NCBI GenBank assembly: GCA_002928965.1
Contig: PERU01000001.1
Span: 62,001-126,000, forward strand
Direction: 5' to 3'
DNA from: Methylomonas sp.
GTDB taxonomy: Bacteria; Pseudomonadota; Gammaproteobacteria; Methylococcales; Methylomonadaceae
DNA: 64,000 nt
In this document: positions 27,234 to 36,139 of the stretch, one piece after another
Layout: every line of letters begins with the position of its first letter
Position numbering within the stretch: the stretch's first letter is position 1
The notes under the pieces: generated by a model
What the model saw: the letters and a program-made list of their open reading frames with translations, nothing else
What the model was told of the DNA's origin: nothing
The model's database searches: none
Translations under genes and position numbers: made by a program

Positions 27234-27968
27234 TTAATCCGACGGGTTTGTGCTCAATTCCGTCAGTTGCTTAACGTAAAGGGTGGCACCCAACACCGCC
27301 GCTTGCCCAATGAAAATATTCACGACTGGCAAAGTCAATCCGGCGCCAACCAAACCACCAAAACCCAACATGCTCCAACGGGATTTCAGTAAAAACTGCT
27401 TTTGTTCAGGAAATGTCAGACCGCGCCCTTCCAATGGATAAGCCATAAATTCCATGGCAATACCCCAGGCAGCAAACACCGCCCAAAGTACCGGCGCAAT
27501 CAGATTCACTACCGGAATGATGAACAGTAATAGCAAAGGCAGCATGCGTGCCAGTAAATACCCAACGCGTTTAAGCTCGCCGAGAAAAATCTTGTCCCAG
27601 GCTTGTTCCTGAATAGGCGCATCCTGTGCATTCAGAATTTGCAAGGCTTTGGCAGCCAGCAAGCTGTAATAGGGCGCGGCGATCAGATTGGCCAACAGGG
27701 TAAAGGTAAAAAAACCCACCACCAGAAAGCTGACAAAAAACAGCGGCCATAGCAGCCAACTCAACCAGGACAGCCAATCCGGGATAAACTGATGAATCAG
27801 CGCCGATACCGAGTGATAACCCAGCACGAAAGCACAGGTATAAAGCACGATATTGATAAACAGCGGAATCAACAGGTATTTACGCAAGGCCGGATGGCTG
27901 AGTAATTTGATGCCCTGCCATAAACATTGCGCGGCCAGCATGGGATTGTTGCTGTTGACGTTTAACAT
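27234..27968 (-). CDS. cysZ: CysZ-like membrane protein (EI24 family)
   Basis: A 244-residue integral membrane protein of the CysZ/EI24 family, which supports sulfate uptake in enterobacteria. It shows the early [22 protein letters not shown] segment, four or more helices, [15 protein letters not shown], and the late [18 protein letters not shown] region. It overlaps the 3' end of mtnA by seven bases, so the two are translationally coupled. A role in sulfate transport is inferred from the family; no sulfate assimilation gene is nearby. Confidence 0.88.
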   Translation of the reverse strand: MLNVNSNNPMLAAQCLWQGIKLLSHPALRKYLLIPLFINIVLYTCAFVLGYHSVSALIHQFIPDWLSWLSWLLWPLFFVSFLVVGFFTFTLLANLIAAPYYSLLAAKALQILNAQDAPIQEQAWDKIFLGELKRVGYLLARMLPLLLLFIIPVVNLIAPVLWAVFAAWGIAMEFMAYPLEGRGLTFPEQKQFLLKSRWSMLGFGGLVGAGLTLPVVNIFIGQAAVLGATLYVKQLTELSTNPSD

Positions 27969-28996
27969 TGCAAACTCCTTACACCGTGTTTACCTGGGTC
28001 TAACACCACGCCGCGTTCGGTAACGATGGCGCTGATCAATTCCGCCGGGGTCACATCAAAAACTGGATTCCAGGCGTTGACCAGAGAATCCGGGTCTAAA
28101 TAACACTCTGCCAACAATTCTTTGGGATTGCGTTCTTCAATTTCAATGCTGTCGCCGGTTTCCAGACTGAAATCAAAAGTAGATGAGGGTGCAGCTACCA
28201 TGACTTTCACGCCATGCTGTTTGGCCAGCACCGCCAGTGAATAAGTGCCGATTTTATTGGCCACATCGCCGTTGGCCGTAATACGATCCGCACCGACGAT
28301 GATCCAGTCGATTTTGCCGGATTTCATCAGCCAGGCGGCAGCCGAGTCGGCGATCAAAGTGGCCGGGATACCGTCTTGCGCCAGTTCCCATACGGTCAGT
28401 CGAGCACCTTGCAGCCAGGGGCGGGTTTCATCGGCATAGACATTTTGCAAATGCCCGCGTTGGTGGGCGCTGCGAATCACCCCCAGAGCCGTACCATAAC
28501 CGCCGGTGGCCAGCGCGCCGGCGTTGCAATGGGTCAGCACGGCTTTGGCATCGCCTAAAATATCCGCACCGCGTTCACCCATGGCATGGTTGGCAGCAAT
28601 GTCGTCCTGATGGATTTGCTGGGCCAGTTGGCTGAGGGCGGCAATCGGTTCCGGATTATCGACACTGAGCTGTTGGCGCATTTTGTCCAGCGCCCAAAAC
28701 AGATTCACCGCCGTGGGTCGCGATGCGGCCAGCATAGCAATGTCGGTAGCTACCCGTTCTTGCCAATCATTGGCCGGATAATGCTGAATGGCGGACAATA
28801 CCACCCCATACGCCGCAGCAATACCAATTGCCGGCGCGCCACGCACCCGCATCGAAGCGATGGCTTCGGTCACCCCGGCGGCATCCCGGTATTCGTCATA
28901 GGTAATGGTTTCCGGTAGCAGACGTTGATCCAATACGTTCAGACTGTGGCCGTTCCATTGCAGGGCTTGTACGGATAATTGTTTCGGGTTGCTCAT
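27962..28996 (-). CDS. mtnA: S-methyl-5-thioribose-1-phosphate isomerase
   Basis: Isomerises methylthioribose 1-phosphate in methionine salvage. The 344 residues show [15 protein letters not shown], the catalytic cysteine in [19 protein letters not shown], and the catalytic aspartate in [19 protein letters not shown]. The length is as expected. The gene is divergent from mtaD, whose product acts on methylthioadenosine, so the short 70-base gap between them should hold the promoters of both arms of one pathway. Confidence 0.96.
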   Translation of the reverse strand: MSNPKQLSVQALQWNGHSLNVLDQRLLPETITYDEYRDAAGVTEAIASMRVRGAPAIGIAAAYGVVLSAIQHYPANDWQERVATDIAMLAASRPTAVNLFWALDKMRQQLSVDNPEPIAALSQLAQQIHQDDIAANHAMGERGADILGDAKAVLTHCNAGALATGGYGTALGVIRSAHQRGHLQNVYADETRPWLQGARLTVWELAQDGIPATLIADSAAAWLMKSGKIDWIIVGADRITANGDVANKIGTYSLAVLAKQHGVKVMVAAPSSTFDFSLETGDSIEIEERNPKELLAECYLDPDSLVNAWNPVFDVTPAELISAIVTERGVVLDPGKHGVRSLQC

Positions 28997-29066
28997 GCTT
29001 AAAGGTGCTGGTAAAAATTAAAAGTGATGAATGGGTATAATCGCGGTTTTTGCTCAGGGCATGGTT

Positions 29067-30380
29067 ATGCAAGTCGACAAACTCATTCAAGCGCGCTGGA
29101 TTATACCCGTTGAGCCGGTCTCGGTAATCCATGAAAACTTCAGCTTGGTTATCGACGACGGTAAAATCGTCGATTTGCTGGACAACGCTGCAGCCTTGCA
29201 GAAATACCAACCACGGGTTTTGGAAACCCTGGATCAGCATGCCCTGATTCCCGGTTTGATCAATTGCCATACTCACGCGGCGATGTCTTTGTTGTCCGGG
29301 ATAGCCGACGATTTGCCACTGATGGACTGGCTGCAAAATCATATCTGGCCGGCCGAACAAAAATGGGTCAGCGAAAGTTTTGTGCGTGACGGCACGGATC
29401 TGGCCATTGCCGAAATGATACGCGGCGGCACGACATGTTTTAATGACATGTACTTTTTCCCTAACATCGCCGCGCAACAGGCAGCAGCGCATGGCATTCG
29501 CGCCAATATCGGCCTGATCGTGTTCGATTTTCCGACCATCTGGGCAGAAAACGCCGACGTTTATCTGAGTAAAGCCCTGGCATTACATGAACAACTTCGG
29601 CATGAGCGATTGATTACTACGTCGTTTGCGCCGCATGCGCCCTATACGGTATCCGACGAACCGCTGCGCAAAATGCTCACCTTTGCCGACGAACTGGATG
29701 CCACCATCCACATGCACGTGCATGAAACCCGCCACGAAGTCGATGAACAACAGCAAAAAACCGGTCAAACCCCATTACAACGCCTGCATGATTTGGGGTT
29801 ATTGACGCCGTCTTTTATGGCGGTGCACATGACGCAACTCAGCCCGGAAGAGATTCGATTTTACGCCGAAACCGGCGGCCACATCGTGCATTGCCCGGAA
29901 TCCAATTTAAAACTGGCCAGCGGTTTTTGCCCGGTGGCGGCGTGTCTGGACGCAGGCGTCAACGTGGCGCTGGGCACCGACGGCGCGGCCAGCAATAACG
30001 ACCAAGACATGCTGGCAGAAATGCGCGTCGCCGCTTTATTGGCCAAAGGTGTCTCCGGCAGCGCCAGCGCCGTATCGGCCATGCAGGCTTTGCAAATGGC
30101 CACCATAAACGGCGCTAAAGCTCTGGGCCTGGACGACAAAATCGGCTCACTGGTCATCGGCAAAGCCGCCGATGTGGTGGCGATTGATTTAAGCGACGTG
30201 GAAACCCAACCCGTCTTCAACCCGCTGGCGCAAATCGTCTACGCCGCCAGTCGCCATCAGGTCAGTGATGTATGGGTGGCTGGCAAGCGGCTGTTGAATA
30301 AACGTCAGCTGACTACGTTGGATTTGCAGGACTTGCGGCAGCGGGCGGCGGTTTGGCAGCAGAGGTTGGTGGGGTTTTGA
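29067..30380 (+). CDS. mtaD: 5-methylthioadenosine/S-adenosylhomocysteine deaminase (TRZ/ATZ hydrolase)
   Basis: Metal-dependent amidohydrolase that deaminates methylthioadenosine and S-adenosylhomocysteine. The 437 residues contain the metal site NCHTHAAMS, a second histidine in HMHVHETRHE, the HCPESNLKLASG segment and the Asp of LGTDGAASNNDQDM. The ATG at 29067 has AGGG seven bases upstream and matches the usual family start (MQVDKLIQARWI); upstream starts at 29031 and 29061 are less likely. Its place beside mtnA supports methylthioadenosine recycling rather than triazine degradation. Confidence 0.93.
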   Translation: MQVDKLIQARWIIPVEPVSVIHENFSLVIDDGKIVDLLDNAAALQKYQPRVLETLDQHALIPGLINCHTHAAMSLLSGIADDLPLMDWLQNHIWPAEQKWVSESFVRDGTDLAIAEMIRGGTTCFNDMYFFPNIAAQQAAAHGIRANIGLIVFDFPTIWAENADVYLSKALALHEQLRHERLITTSFAPHAPYTVSDEPLRKMLTFADELDATIHMHVHETRHEVDEQQQKTGQTPLQRLHDLGLLTPSFMAVHMTQLSPEEIRFYAETGGHIVHCPESNLKLASGFCPVAACLDAGVNVALGTDGAASNNDQDMLAEMRVAALLAKGVSGSASAVSAMQALQMATINGAKALGLDDKIGSLVIGKAADVVAIDLSDVETQPVFNPLAQIVYAASRHQVSDVWVAGKRLLNKRQLTTLDLQDLRQRAAVWQQRLVGF

Positions 30381-30589
30381 AATTATTAACTATACTGGCT
30401 GTCGGGTGGTGGGCGTTTGGCAGAAGCTTAATGATGAACAACGCGGTCTTCTGGTTAAATTACTATTGAAATTGGTCAGTAGTTTTTATTATCGATGATA
30501 TATAGAAAGGAAAATAATATGGTTATCAATGCTTTGTGGGCTGAACGAGCCTTTTCAGGTAGATATACGGTTAACTATTTATTACCTTG
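30381..30589. other. AT-rich region upstream of the integron cassette
   Basis: A noncoding, AT-rich stretch ending exactly at the G of the cassette boundary GTTAGGC. It carries a short reading frame with a strong ribosome binding site (next entry). No integron integrase gene is present on either side, and no paired L boxes of an attC were found here, so it is a target site or an attI remnant. Confidence 0.4.
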
Positions 30590-30593
30590 TTAG
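30519..30593 (+). CDS. 24-codon leader frame ending at the cassette junction
   Basis: ATG at 30519 has an excellent ribosome binding site (AGAAAGGA, about eight bases upstream). The frame MVINALWAERAFSGRYTVNY... ends at TAG 30591-30593, which is inside the first heptamer of the cassette, ten bases before the GTG of the cassette gene. This resembles the short frames in attI sites of class 1 integrons, which raise translation of the first cassette by coupling. It could also be the remains of a gene interrupted by the cassette. The function is inferred. Confidence 0.4.
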   Translation: MVINALWAERAFSGRYTVNYLLPC

Positions 30594-31150
30594 GCAGTAT
30601 ACGGTGAGAACTCTTTCTACAATTGGAATAATATTGCTTATCGTATGCCCATTATTTGCTGGGGTTGGTCTTGGCATATGGAGTTTGATGCCAGGCTGTA
30701 CTGGTGGTTCTAGTGGCCCTCCTTCAGGGTGCTTTCTTTCGGGAATCAATTTAAATTGGTTCATTGGGCTTACAACACTCGCTTTTGTCGGCTCTTTTTT
30801 TACAGTTCCGTTGGGTTTGGTTGTTTTATTAATAAGTGCCATTCTTGGGGAATTTCAAGACAACTCGAAAGAAAATTAAAAGTCAAAATCGGACTCTTGA
30901 AATTTTTAATGCTAAAAAACGCTTTTTGTATTTATAAGATTGTTGTGCAAGCTTGCAGTTTCAGTCTTAAGGCTTTATTTCTAACTATCCAACGGCAGTT
31001 GCGCCGAATGTCTAGTATATTCATTTTCTTCTGGCCTAACATGGCAGTCAAAGGGACGCGCCGGACGCAGGCGCTTTTGAAGGTTGGTGATTTATTTGGG
31101 TTCGTCGGCTTCGCTAAACCAAGCCAATCGGCGCGCCCCTTACTTTTACG
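30590..31150 (+). mobile_element. integron gene cassette (561 bases)
   Basis: Left boundary G^TTAGGC at 30589/30590 and right boundary G^TTAGCA at 31150/31151. The attC R'' box at the 3' end is GCCTAAC, the exact complement of GTTAGGC. This is the expected sign of a real cassette: its circular attC would rejoin G with its own first bases TTAGGC, while the linear right boundary shows the flank's TTAGCA. It contains one gene (30604-30879) followed by a structured attC. No integrase is in the window. Confidence 0.8.
30604..30879 (+). CDS. cassette-encoded small membrane protein
   Basis: A 91-residue protein with two hydrophobic segments (about 6-28 and 50-80) separated by a short outside loop containing a cysteine pair, CTGGSSGPPSGC. 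The C-terminus is charged (EFQDNSKEN). The GTG start lies 14 bases inside the cassette boundary, the usual position for cassette genes, and has only a weak ribosome binding site, so translation may depend on the upstream short frame. An earlier TTG start at 30529 would lie outside the cassette and is rejected. I do not recognise the family. Confidence 0.65.
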   Translation: MRTLSTIGIILLIVCPLFAGVGLGIWSLMPGCTGGSSGPPSGCFLSGINLNWFIGLTTLAFVGSFFTVPLGLVVLLISAILGEFQDNSKEN

Positions 31151-31156
31151 TTAGCA
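31034..31156 (+). repeat. attC recombination site
   Basis: R'' is GCCTAAC (31034-31040), L'' is AAGGGACGCGCC (31051-31062), L' is GGCGCGCCCCTT (31130-31141) and R' is GTTAGCA (31150-31156). L'' and L' pair at 11 of 12 positions, with A56/C136 opposed. About 67 bases between them form a long variable terminal structure, as in VCR-like sites. R'' pairs with the first five bases of R'; the last two differ because they belong to the downstream flank. Confidence 0.82.
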
Positions 31157-31166
31157 CCCAAAGAAA

Positions 31167-31463
31167 ATGAAGACCTTTGCGCTTATTTTCTCAATAACAC
31201 TAAACTTCATTCTCGGCGGATTATTGCTTTATGTCGTTCTGCAAGGTTGCGCAGAAATTGCCAACGGGAAAGTCGACATCTTGTCCGATGAAATCAAGAT
31301 CGGAGTTTTCGGCTCTAACAAGGTTCTGTTCACTCTACCCAAAGGACTTGTCGTTAGAGATGCATCGGCGACAGGCGCACTTAGAACACCAGGGTCAGAG
31401 AACACCAGGGTCAGTTCTCGAATTAAGAATTTCGTAACTATTGAGGTCCGTAGGTCCGATTAG
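31167..31463 (+). pseudogene. cassette-like small gene, 3' end replaced by repeat DNA
   Basis: The ATG lies 16 bases after the attC cut site, the usual place for the next cassette's gene. The first 70 residues look like a real protein: a hydrophobic N-terminus with a cysteine (LLLYVVLQGC), then KVDILSDEIKIGVFGSNKVLFTLPKGLVVRDASATG. From about 31384 the frame runs into a tandem 15-base repeat (GAACACCAGGGTCAG twice, period 16) and then repeat sequence shared with 32125-32160, so the C-terminus (LRTPGSENTRVSS...) is not original. No attC for it was found. The family was not recognised. Confidence 0.55.
31384..31446. repeat. short tandem repeat and GGGTCAG-type repeat remnant
   Basis: GAACACCAGGGTCAG occurs at 31384-31398 and again at 31400-31414, followed by TTCTCGAATTAAGAATTTC. 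The end of this sequence is shared with 32135-32160 (CTGGGTCAGATCTTAAATTAAGAATT). Sequences starting GGGTCAG of this kind often flank RAYT/IS200-like transposases, but none is present here; that link is inference. Confidence 0.55.
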
Positions 31464-31484
31464 CGGCAGCGTAATCGGACGAAT

Positions 31485-31778
31485 GTTTTAATCGAAAGAT
31501 GCCTATTTTGATGTTTCGCTATCGTGAAGCTTAATCTAACGCCGGTTCGCGGACCGGCAGCCGTGATACTTTTCTTTGCTTGTCCAAAGAAAAGTATCCA
31601 AAAGAAAAGACACCCGAATGCCGCTTGAATCCTGCGCTCCTCGCTTTTGCCGAGGGTTTTCGGAAGGGCTGTCCTAGCCCTCCGAAAACGAGCGGCATCC
31701 CTGCCGCTCCCCTCCGGGCAAATCTCGGCAAAAGCTCCGGTGCTCGGCGCGGCATAACGGGGAAAAAACCGTCGCATG
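31485..31778. repeat. long GC-rich dispersed repeat, copy 1
   Basis: A 294-base unit beginning TTTTAATCGAAAGATGCC, with the inner hairpin GCCGGTTCGCGGACCGGC, AAAGTATCCAAAAGAAAAG, and an end GGTGCTCGGCGCGGCATAAC. The frames on both strands (for example one starting MPRRAPEL) are of a type that recurs as spurious predicted proteins in many proteobacteria, so I treat it as noncoding repeat DNA. Confidence 0.75.
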
Positions 31779-32117
31779 TTTTTAATCGAAAGATGCCTGT
31801 TTTTGATGTTTCGCTATCGCGAAGCCTAATTTAACGCCGGTTCGCGGACCGGCGGCCGCGATACTTTCTTTTGCGTTGCAAGCCACAGGGATGTGGCGAA
31901 TGCCGAAAATGCAGGAGCAATTTTCTGCTAAAAAAAAGTATCCAAAGAAAAGGCAACCCGGATGCCGCTTTTTTCCTGCGCTCCTCAGGTTTGAACGGGG
32001 TTTTCTGATGAGGCTTCCCAGTCCCTCCGTAAAACACGATGCCTCCCTGCATCGCCCCTGCGGACCATTCCGCAAATCTTCCGGTGCTCGGCGCGGCATA
32101 ACGGGAAAAGCCGTTAA
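31779..32117. repeat. long GC-rich dispersed repeat, copy 2
   Basis: Starts with the same sequence as copy 1 (TTTTTAATCGAAAGATGCC) and ends with the same CGGTGCTCGGCGCGGCATAACGG. The middle is diverged and about 45 bases longer. The two copies are head to tail without spacer. Confidence 0.75.
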
Positions 32118-32892
32118 AACTCTGGGAACAACTGGGTCAGATCTTAAATTAAGAATTCCTTTTTTATTACCGGTAACTGTATGACCAGACCTCTCAAAGT
32201 CAAATCTACAGATGCGCTGCATAACAAACTTTCACGCTGTGGCCTGCGCAGGATATATACGAAGATGAGGCAAAATTAATCCTGAATTCGAGGCCAGCCC
32301 CTTTTGCCCTCTTTAATCAAGCCCCCATTGGACTTAGGATTTCGCTACAAATAACGTCCCCCTTTGAAAAAGGGGGATCGAGGGGGATTTATTAAAAAAT
32401 CTCCCCCCCAACCCCTCTTTATCAAAGAGGGGAGCAAGAATCGTGTGATTCGGAATAAGCAGAATTCCGGGAAGTTATTTATGACCATATCCTTATCAGG
32501 TTCGGTTATTAAAAGATGTCTAGGAAGAAATCTATGGAAAAGTCGGTGAAATGTAATTTTTTGTCAATGAGGCCGGTAGATCAGATTGGCGATAGCGTAA
32601 TCGGGTGTAAGGAAAAACGGGGGGAGACTCTTTATGATCCTTTTGCCGTCTGGGTGATTTTTCCTTCAGGCGGATATTACTGTACTGGTATTGCGATTAT
32701 TTTCATTTTTCATAGGACAACTTGGTAAATTAGTCGAATTTATGGAAAACTGCGCGAATAGGCGTCGCTTTGGTGCTTTGGGTTTGTTTGGTGTTCATCG
32801 ACTACCCCTTCCGCCTTAGTAACGAAACATCATTAATTTTTTTAGAACTATGTGCTGTTTTTCGGACTCTAATGTTTTCCTTAAGAGCCAAT
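32118..32892. other. noncoding region before the phytochrome gene
   Basis: It holds the left member of a flanking repeat pair (32141-32229) and a hairpin repeat of the type CCCCCTTTGAAAAAGGGGG at about 32360-32378, followed by inverted GGGGGATTT/AAATCTCCCC. That hairpin resembles the hemF terminator region. Short frames at 32364-32728 have no support. Confidence 0.5.
32141..32229. repeat. left flanking repeat of the phytochrome segment
   Basis: Contains ATTACCGGTAACTGTATGACC, CAAAGTCAAAT and GCGCTGCATAACA. A diverged copy in the same orientation (ATTACAGGCAACCGTTTGACC, GAGTCAAATTGC, CCGCTGCATAACA) lies at 35790-35877, so the two are direct repeats on either side of the phytochrome gene. Confidence 0.6.
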
Positions 32893-35718
32893 ATGAACCC
32901 AAAAGAGCCTGAAAATTTGAACCAACAGCCTAGCCTTTCAGATTTTGATCGTGCATTAAGTGAATGTGCGAGTGAACCCATACAACTTATACCCAGTATC
33001 CAACCTCATGCCGCGTTGATCGTCATTAGTGAGTCACGGCCTTTTCATATCCTGCAAGTCACTGAAAACATCAGTGACATATTCCCAGTAAAGTCAGAAT
33101 ACCTTCTCGGCGCCAAACTTGTTGATTGCCTGAACATCACAGTGGTGGAAAAACTTGAGCAAGTGATCGAAAAATCTCAAATGCAAAAAACGGTTTTTGA
33201 CTATCTCCCGTCTTTGCAGTCATCTGATGAAGTCCTATTTCTACATGCTTACCGCTCATCAGAATCGGTCGTTATGGAGTTTGAGCGATTAAGTTTTTCG
33301 GAAGTGATTCAACACATCCAAATCAACGAAATCAATGATGAGAGCTTATTTGCCGGGTCATCGTTAGAGTTTGATCATTTCATCCAGGTAGTCCCTACGA
33401 TAGTAAGGAGGGTGACAGGATTTGATAGGGTCATGGTTTACCGATTTGATCCTGAATGGAATGGCGAAGTCATTGCTGAAGCACGCGACGAGGACATAGA
33501 ATCTCTCCTTGGGCTGCATTTTCCTGCCGCAGATATTCCCGAACAGGCTCGCCGTCTTTATCAGGCAAATCCCATAAGAGGCATTGTAGACATTGATGCC
33601 GTGCCGGCAAAAATTGTTCCTGCCATTAACCCCCTGACTGGCCAACCGCTGGATATGAGCAACTCAGCGGTCCGCAGCCTGTCGCCAATCCATATGGAAT
33701 ATCTCCGAAATCTGGGTGTACATGCCTCAATGTCCATCTCCTTGATACAAAATGGTCGATTGTGGGGCTTGATTGCATGTCACCACCAGACTCCAAAACG
33801 ACTATCGGTCGCGCTGCGGCAAGTCTTGCTTTATCTCCATGAGCTTATTTCAGGTCGGCTGAGTGCATACCAGAATTTAACTATCTATAGTTTCTCTGCG
33901 AAGCAATACCAAATTTGTGCCAGATTGCTTGGAATCTTACCGACGGAGTCTTTTGATTTTGTTATTCGAAACACTCTGACTGAGCTAAATTCATTAATAA
34001 ACTCATGCGGAGTCATTATCAGTATTGGCGGTAAGCGTTTTATCCATGGTGATATACCTAACGACAGAGCATTGGAAACGTTGCTGGACTGGCTAGGTAC
34101 TCAGACTAACCCCTCTTTCGTATGTGTAGATGAATTAGCTAAGGCCATTCCAGATTGGGAAAGTTATGACGAGTCTATAGCGGGTGTCCTATCCACCGCT
34201 CCCTGCGCTTCCATGGCAAACTCGATCATCTGGCTTAGAAAATCGAAAGATAAAACCATTAAATGGGCAGGTAATTACTCTGAGGGCTTAGTTAGGAATG
34301 ATGCTGGAGGATTTCGCCTGACTCCCCGGAAATCTTTCGAAATCTGGCAACAATCCTGGCAGGGTCGTTCAGAACATTGGGACGAACAGGAAATACGTGC
34401 TGTCATGAATCTATCGGAAGCACTTACCGATGGATTGGCAAAAAAAGCGTTACTCGATACCGAAATCAATGACCGTATCTTTGCCGAACAACAGCTTTTG
34501 CGTCAACAAACCGAGCTTGAAAACTTAGTGCTCGCTCGAACTGAAGAACTTATGCAAGCAAAAGAGCTTGCTGAAACCAGCAACCGCGCTAAAAGTATCT
34601 TTTTAGCCAACATGTCCCATGAAATCCGCACACCGATGAATGCGATCATTGGGCTAACCGAAATGCTGATCAAAAAAAGCCAGAACCTAAATTATGAGCA
34701 GAAAACAAGCCTGGATAAAATACTGCTTTCTTCTAATCATCTATTGGAAATAATCAATAACATTCTGGATTTTTCTAAGATTGAAGCAGGCCGGTTCGAA
34801 CTGGAAGAGATCGAGTTTGACTTGACTGATCTGATTGACGGCACCCTAAAACTTGTTCTTGATCAAGTTGCTTCAAAAAAGCTGAGATTTTCCAAGGATA
34901 TTGAGTACTTACCCTACAAACTGATTGGGGATCCCACGCGTATTCGGCAGATTCTGATCAATTACCTAAACAATGCTTTGAAGTTTACGGATAGCGGCAA
35001 ATTAACTCTGATAGTGTCCGTTGAGGATGATTTTGAAGACAGTGTCCTCATTTACTTCGGGGTTAAGGATACGGGTATCGGAATCACTGAAGAAAATAGG
35101 GGCATTCTTTTCAAGGAATTTCAGCAGACTGATAGCAGTATCACCCGAAAGTATGGTGGAACCGGGCTTGGCTTAGCTATCAATCGCCAGCTCGCCACCA
35201 TGATGCAAGGTTCAGTAGGCTTTGATTCCAGAATTGGGGAAGGTAGTCTTTTTTGGTTTACGGGCAAGCTCAAGAAATCATTGGCAACATGTTCGACGCC
35301 AAACAATTTCACAGAATTTTTAACCCCATTTGCCGTATTAATAAACAACTTCAGTGGTAAAAGGATACTTATAGCCGAAGATGATGAAATTAATCGCGCC
35401 TTGTTCGAAGTGCTGCTCGAGGATATTGGCCTCAATTACGATTTTGCTTTTAATGGCCAAGAGGCTGTCGAAAAAGCAATGTTTTTCAATTACGATCTGA
35501 TTTTGATGGACGTTCAAATGCCGATTATTGACGGCTTGGAAGCAACCAAATCCATTAGGAAACTTGAGGGTTATTCGACCACTCCCATTCTGGGTACTAC
35601 AGCAAACGCGTTTGTCGAAGACAAAAATGATTGTCTTGAAGCGGGGATGAATGATCACATAGCAAAGCCCATTAGATCAGAAATACTCTACTTAAAGCTC
35701 AAAGAATGGTTGGAGTGA
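32893..35718 (+). CDS. bacteriophytochrome hybrid histidine kinase
   Basis: A 941-residue red/far-red photoreceptor kinase. Order: PAS domain with the biliverdin-binding cysteine C25 just before EPIQLIPSIQPH; GAF domain with the phytochrome signature FPAADIPEQARRLY and SPIHMEYLRNLGVHASMSIS; PHY domain with the tongue motif TPRKSFEIW; coiled coil; HisKA with phospho-acceptor H576 in MSHEIRTPMN; HATPase (DTGIGI, GGTGLGLAI); and a C-terminal receiver with D873 in LILMDVQMP. It is unusually AT-rich compared with neighbours and lies between direct repeats, so recent transfer is likely. Starts at 32770 or 32872 are possible but add residues not typical of the family. Confidence 0.93.
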   Translation: MNPKEPENLNQQPSLSDFDRALSECASEPIQLIPSIQPHAALIVISESRPFHILQVTENISDIFPVKSEYLLGAKLVDCLNITVVEKLEQVIEKSQMQKTVFDYLPSLQSSDEVLFLHAYRSSESVVMEFERLSFSEVIQHIQINEINDESLFAGSSLEFDHFIQVVPTIVRRVTGFDRVMVYRFDPEWNGEVIAEARDEDIESLLGLHFPAADIPEQARRLYQANPIRGIVDIDAVPAKIVPAINPLTGQPLDMSNSAVRSLSPIHMEYLRNLGVHASMSISLIQNGRLWGLIACHHQTPKRLSVALRQVLLYLHELISGRLSAYQNLTIYSFSAKQYQICARLLGILPTESFDFVIRNTLTELNSLINSCGVIISIGGKRFIHGDIPNDRALETLLDWLGTQTNPSFVCVDELAKAIPDWESYDESIAGVLSTAPCASMANSIIWLRKSKDKTIKWAGNYSEGLVRNDAGGFRLTPRKSFEIWQQSWQGRSEHWDEQEIRAVMNLSEALTDGLAKKALLDTEINDRIFAEQQLLRQQTELENLVLARTEELMQAKELAETSNRAKSIFLANMSHEIRTPMNAIIGLTEMLIKKSQNLNYEQKTSLDKILLSSNHLLEIINNILDFSKIEAGRFELEEIEFDLTDLIDGTLKLVLDQVASKKLRFSKDIEYLPYKLIGDPTRIRQILINYLNNALKFTDSGKLTLIVSVEDDFEDSVLIYFGVKDTGIGITEENRGILFKEFQQTDSSITRKYGGTGLGLAINRQLATMMQGSVGFDSRIGEGSLFWFTGKLKKSLATCSTPNNFTEFLTPFAVLINNFSGKRILIAEDDEINRALFEVLLEDIGLNYDFAFNGQEAVEKAMFFNYDLILMDVQMPIIDGLEATKSIRKLEGYSTTPILGTTANAFVEDKNDCLEAGMNDHIAKPIRSEILYLKLKEWLE

Positions 35719-36139
35719 AGTCAGTCCGTAAACCAATACATTGGATCATGAGAACAAGGGGTTCACAGAGCACAACAGGACATTAGGCCTCGAATTCAGA
35801 ATTTCTGTTTTGTATTACAGGCAACCGTTTGACCAACCTCTTATCAGAGTCAAATTGCCAAAGCCGCTGCATAACAGGCGGTGCGGCATAACAGGACAAA
35901 ACCAACCCAATCTTTTGTGGTGCCCGAAATGAAACTCGACTATTTCATAATTTTCCTGGCTCATTGATTATGACCGTGTGTGCAATCCGAGGCGCAACTG
36001 TCGAGATTGCCAGTATGAAGGGCATAAATGCTTCAACTGGGTTCTCGGTTAGGCTCCAGTCAACGCTCCCTGAATTGCCTTGCCGCCTGCATCTCTGCGG
36101 TTGAACACAATCTACATTTGCCTATTTGGACGCATGGGT
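35719..36139. other. intergenic region with right flanking repeat
   Basis: The first half contains the second copy of the flanking repeat (35790-35877). The rest shows no gene. It lies between the phytochrome gene and the convergent SagB-type gene. Confidence 0.5.
35790..35877. repeat. right flanking repeat of the phytochrome segment
   Basis: Diverged direct copy of 32141-32229, with the matching core GTCAAAT and GCTGCATAACA at the end. It is followed by GGCGGTGCGGCATAACAGGA, which echoes the end of the GC-rich repeats (GGCGCGGCATAAC). Confidence 0.6.

Noticed and set aside
30570-30595. A second attC at the left cassette boundary (GGTTAAC ... GTTAGGC)
   Set aside because: The spacer is too long and no upstream L'' or R'' partner was found; only the boundary heptamer is supported.
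31460-32222. Minus-strand frames starting MPRRAPE in the GC-rich repeats
   Set aside because: The same kind of translation recurs as spurious predictions from repeat DNA in many genomes; the two copies differ by frameshift-like changes.
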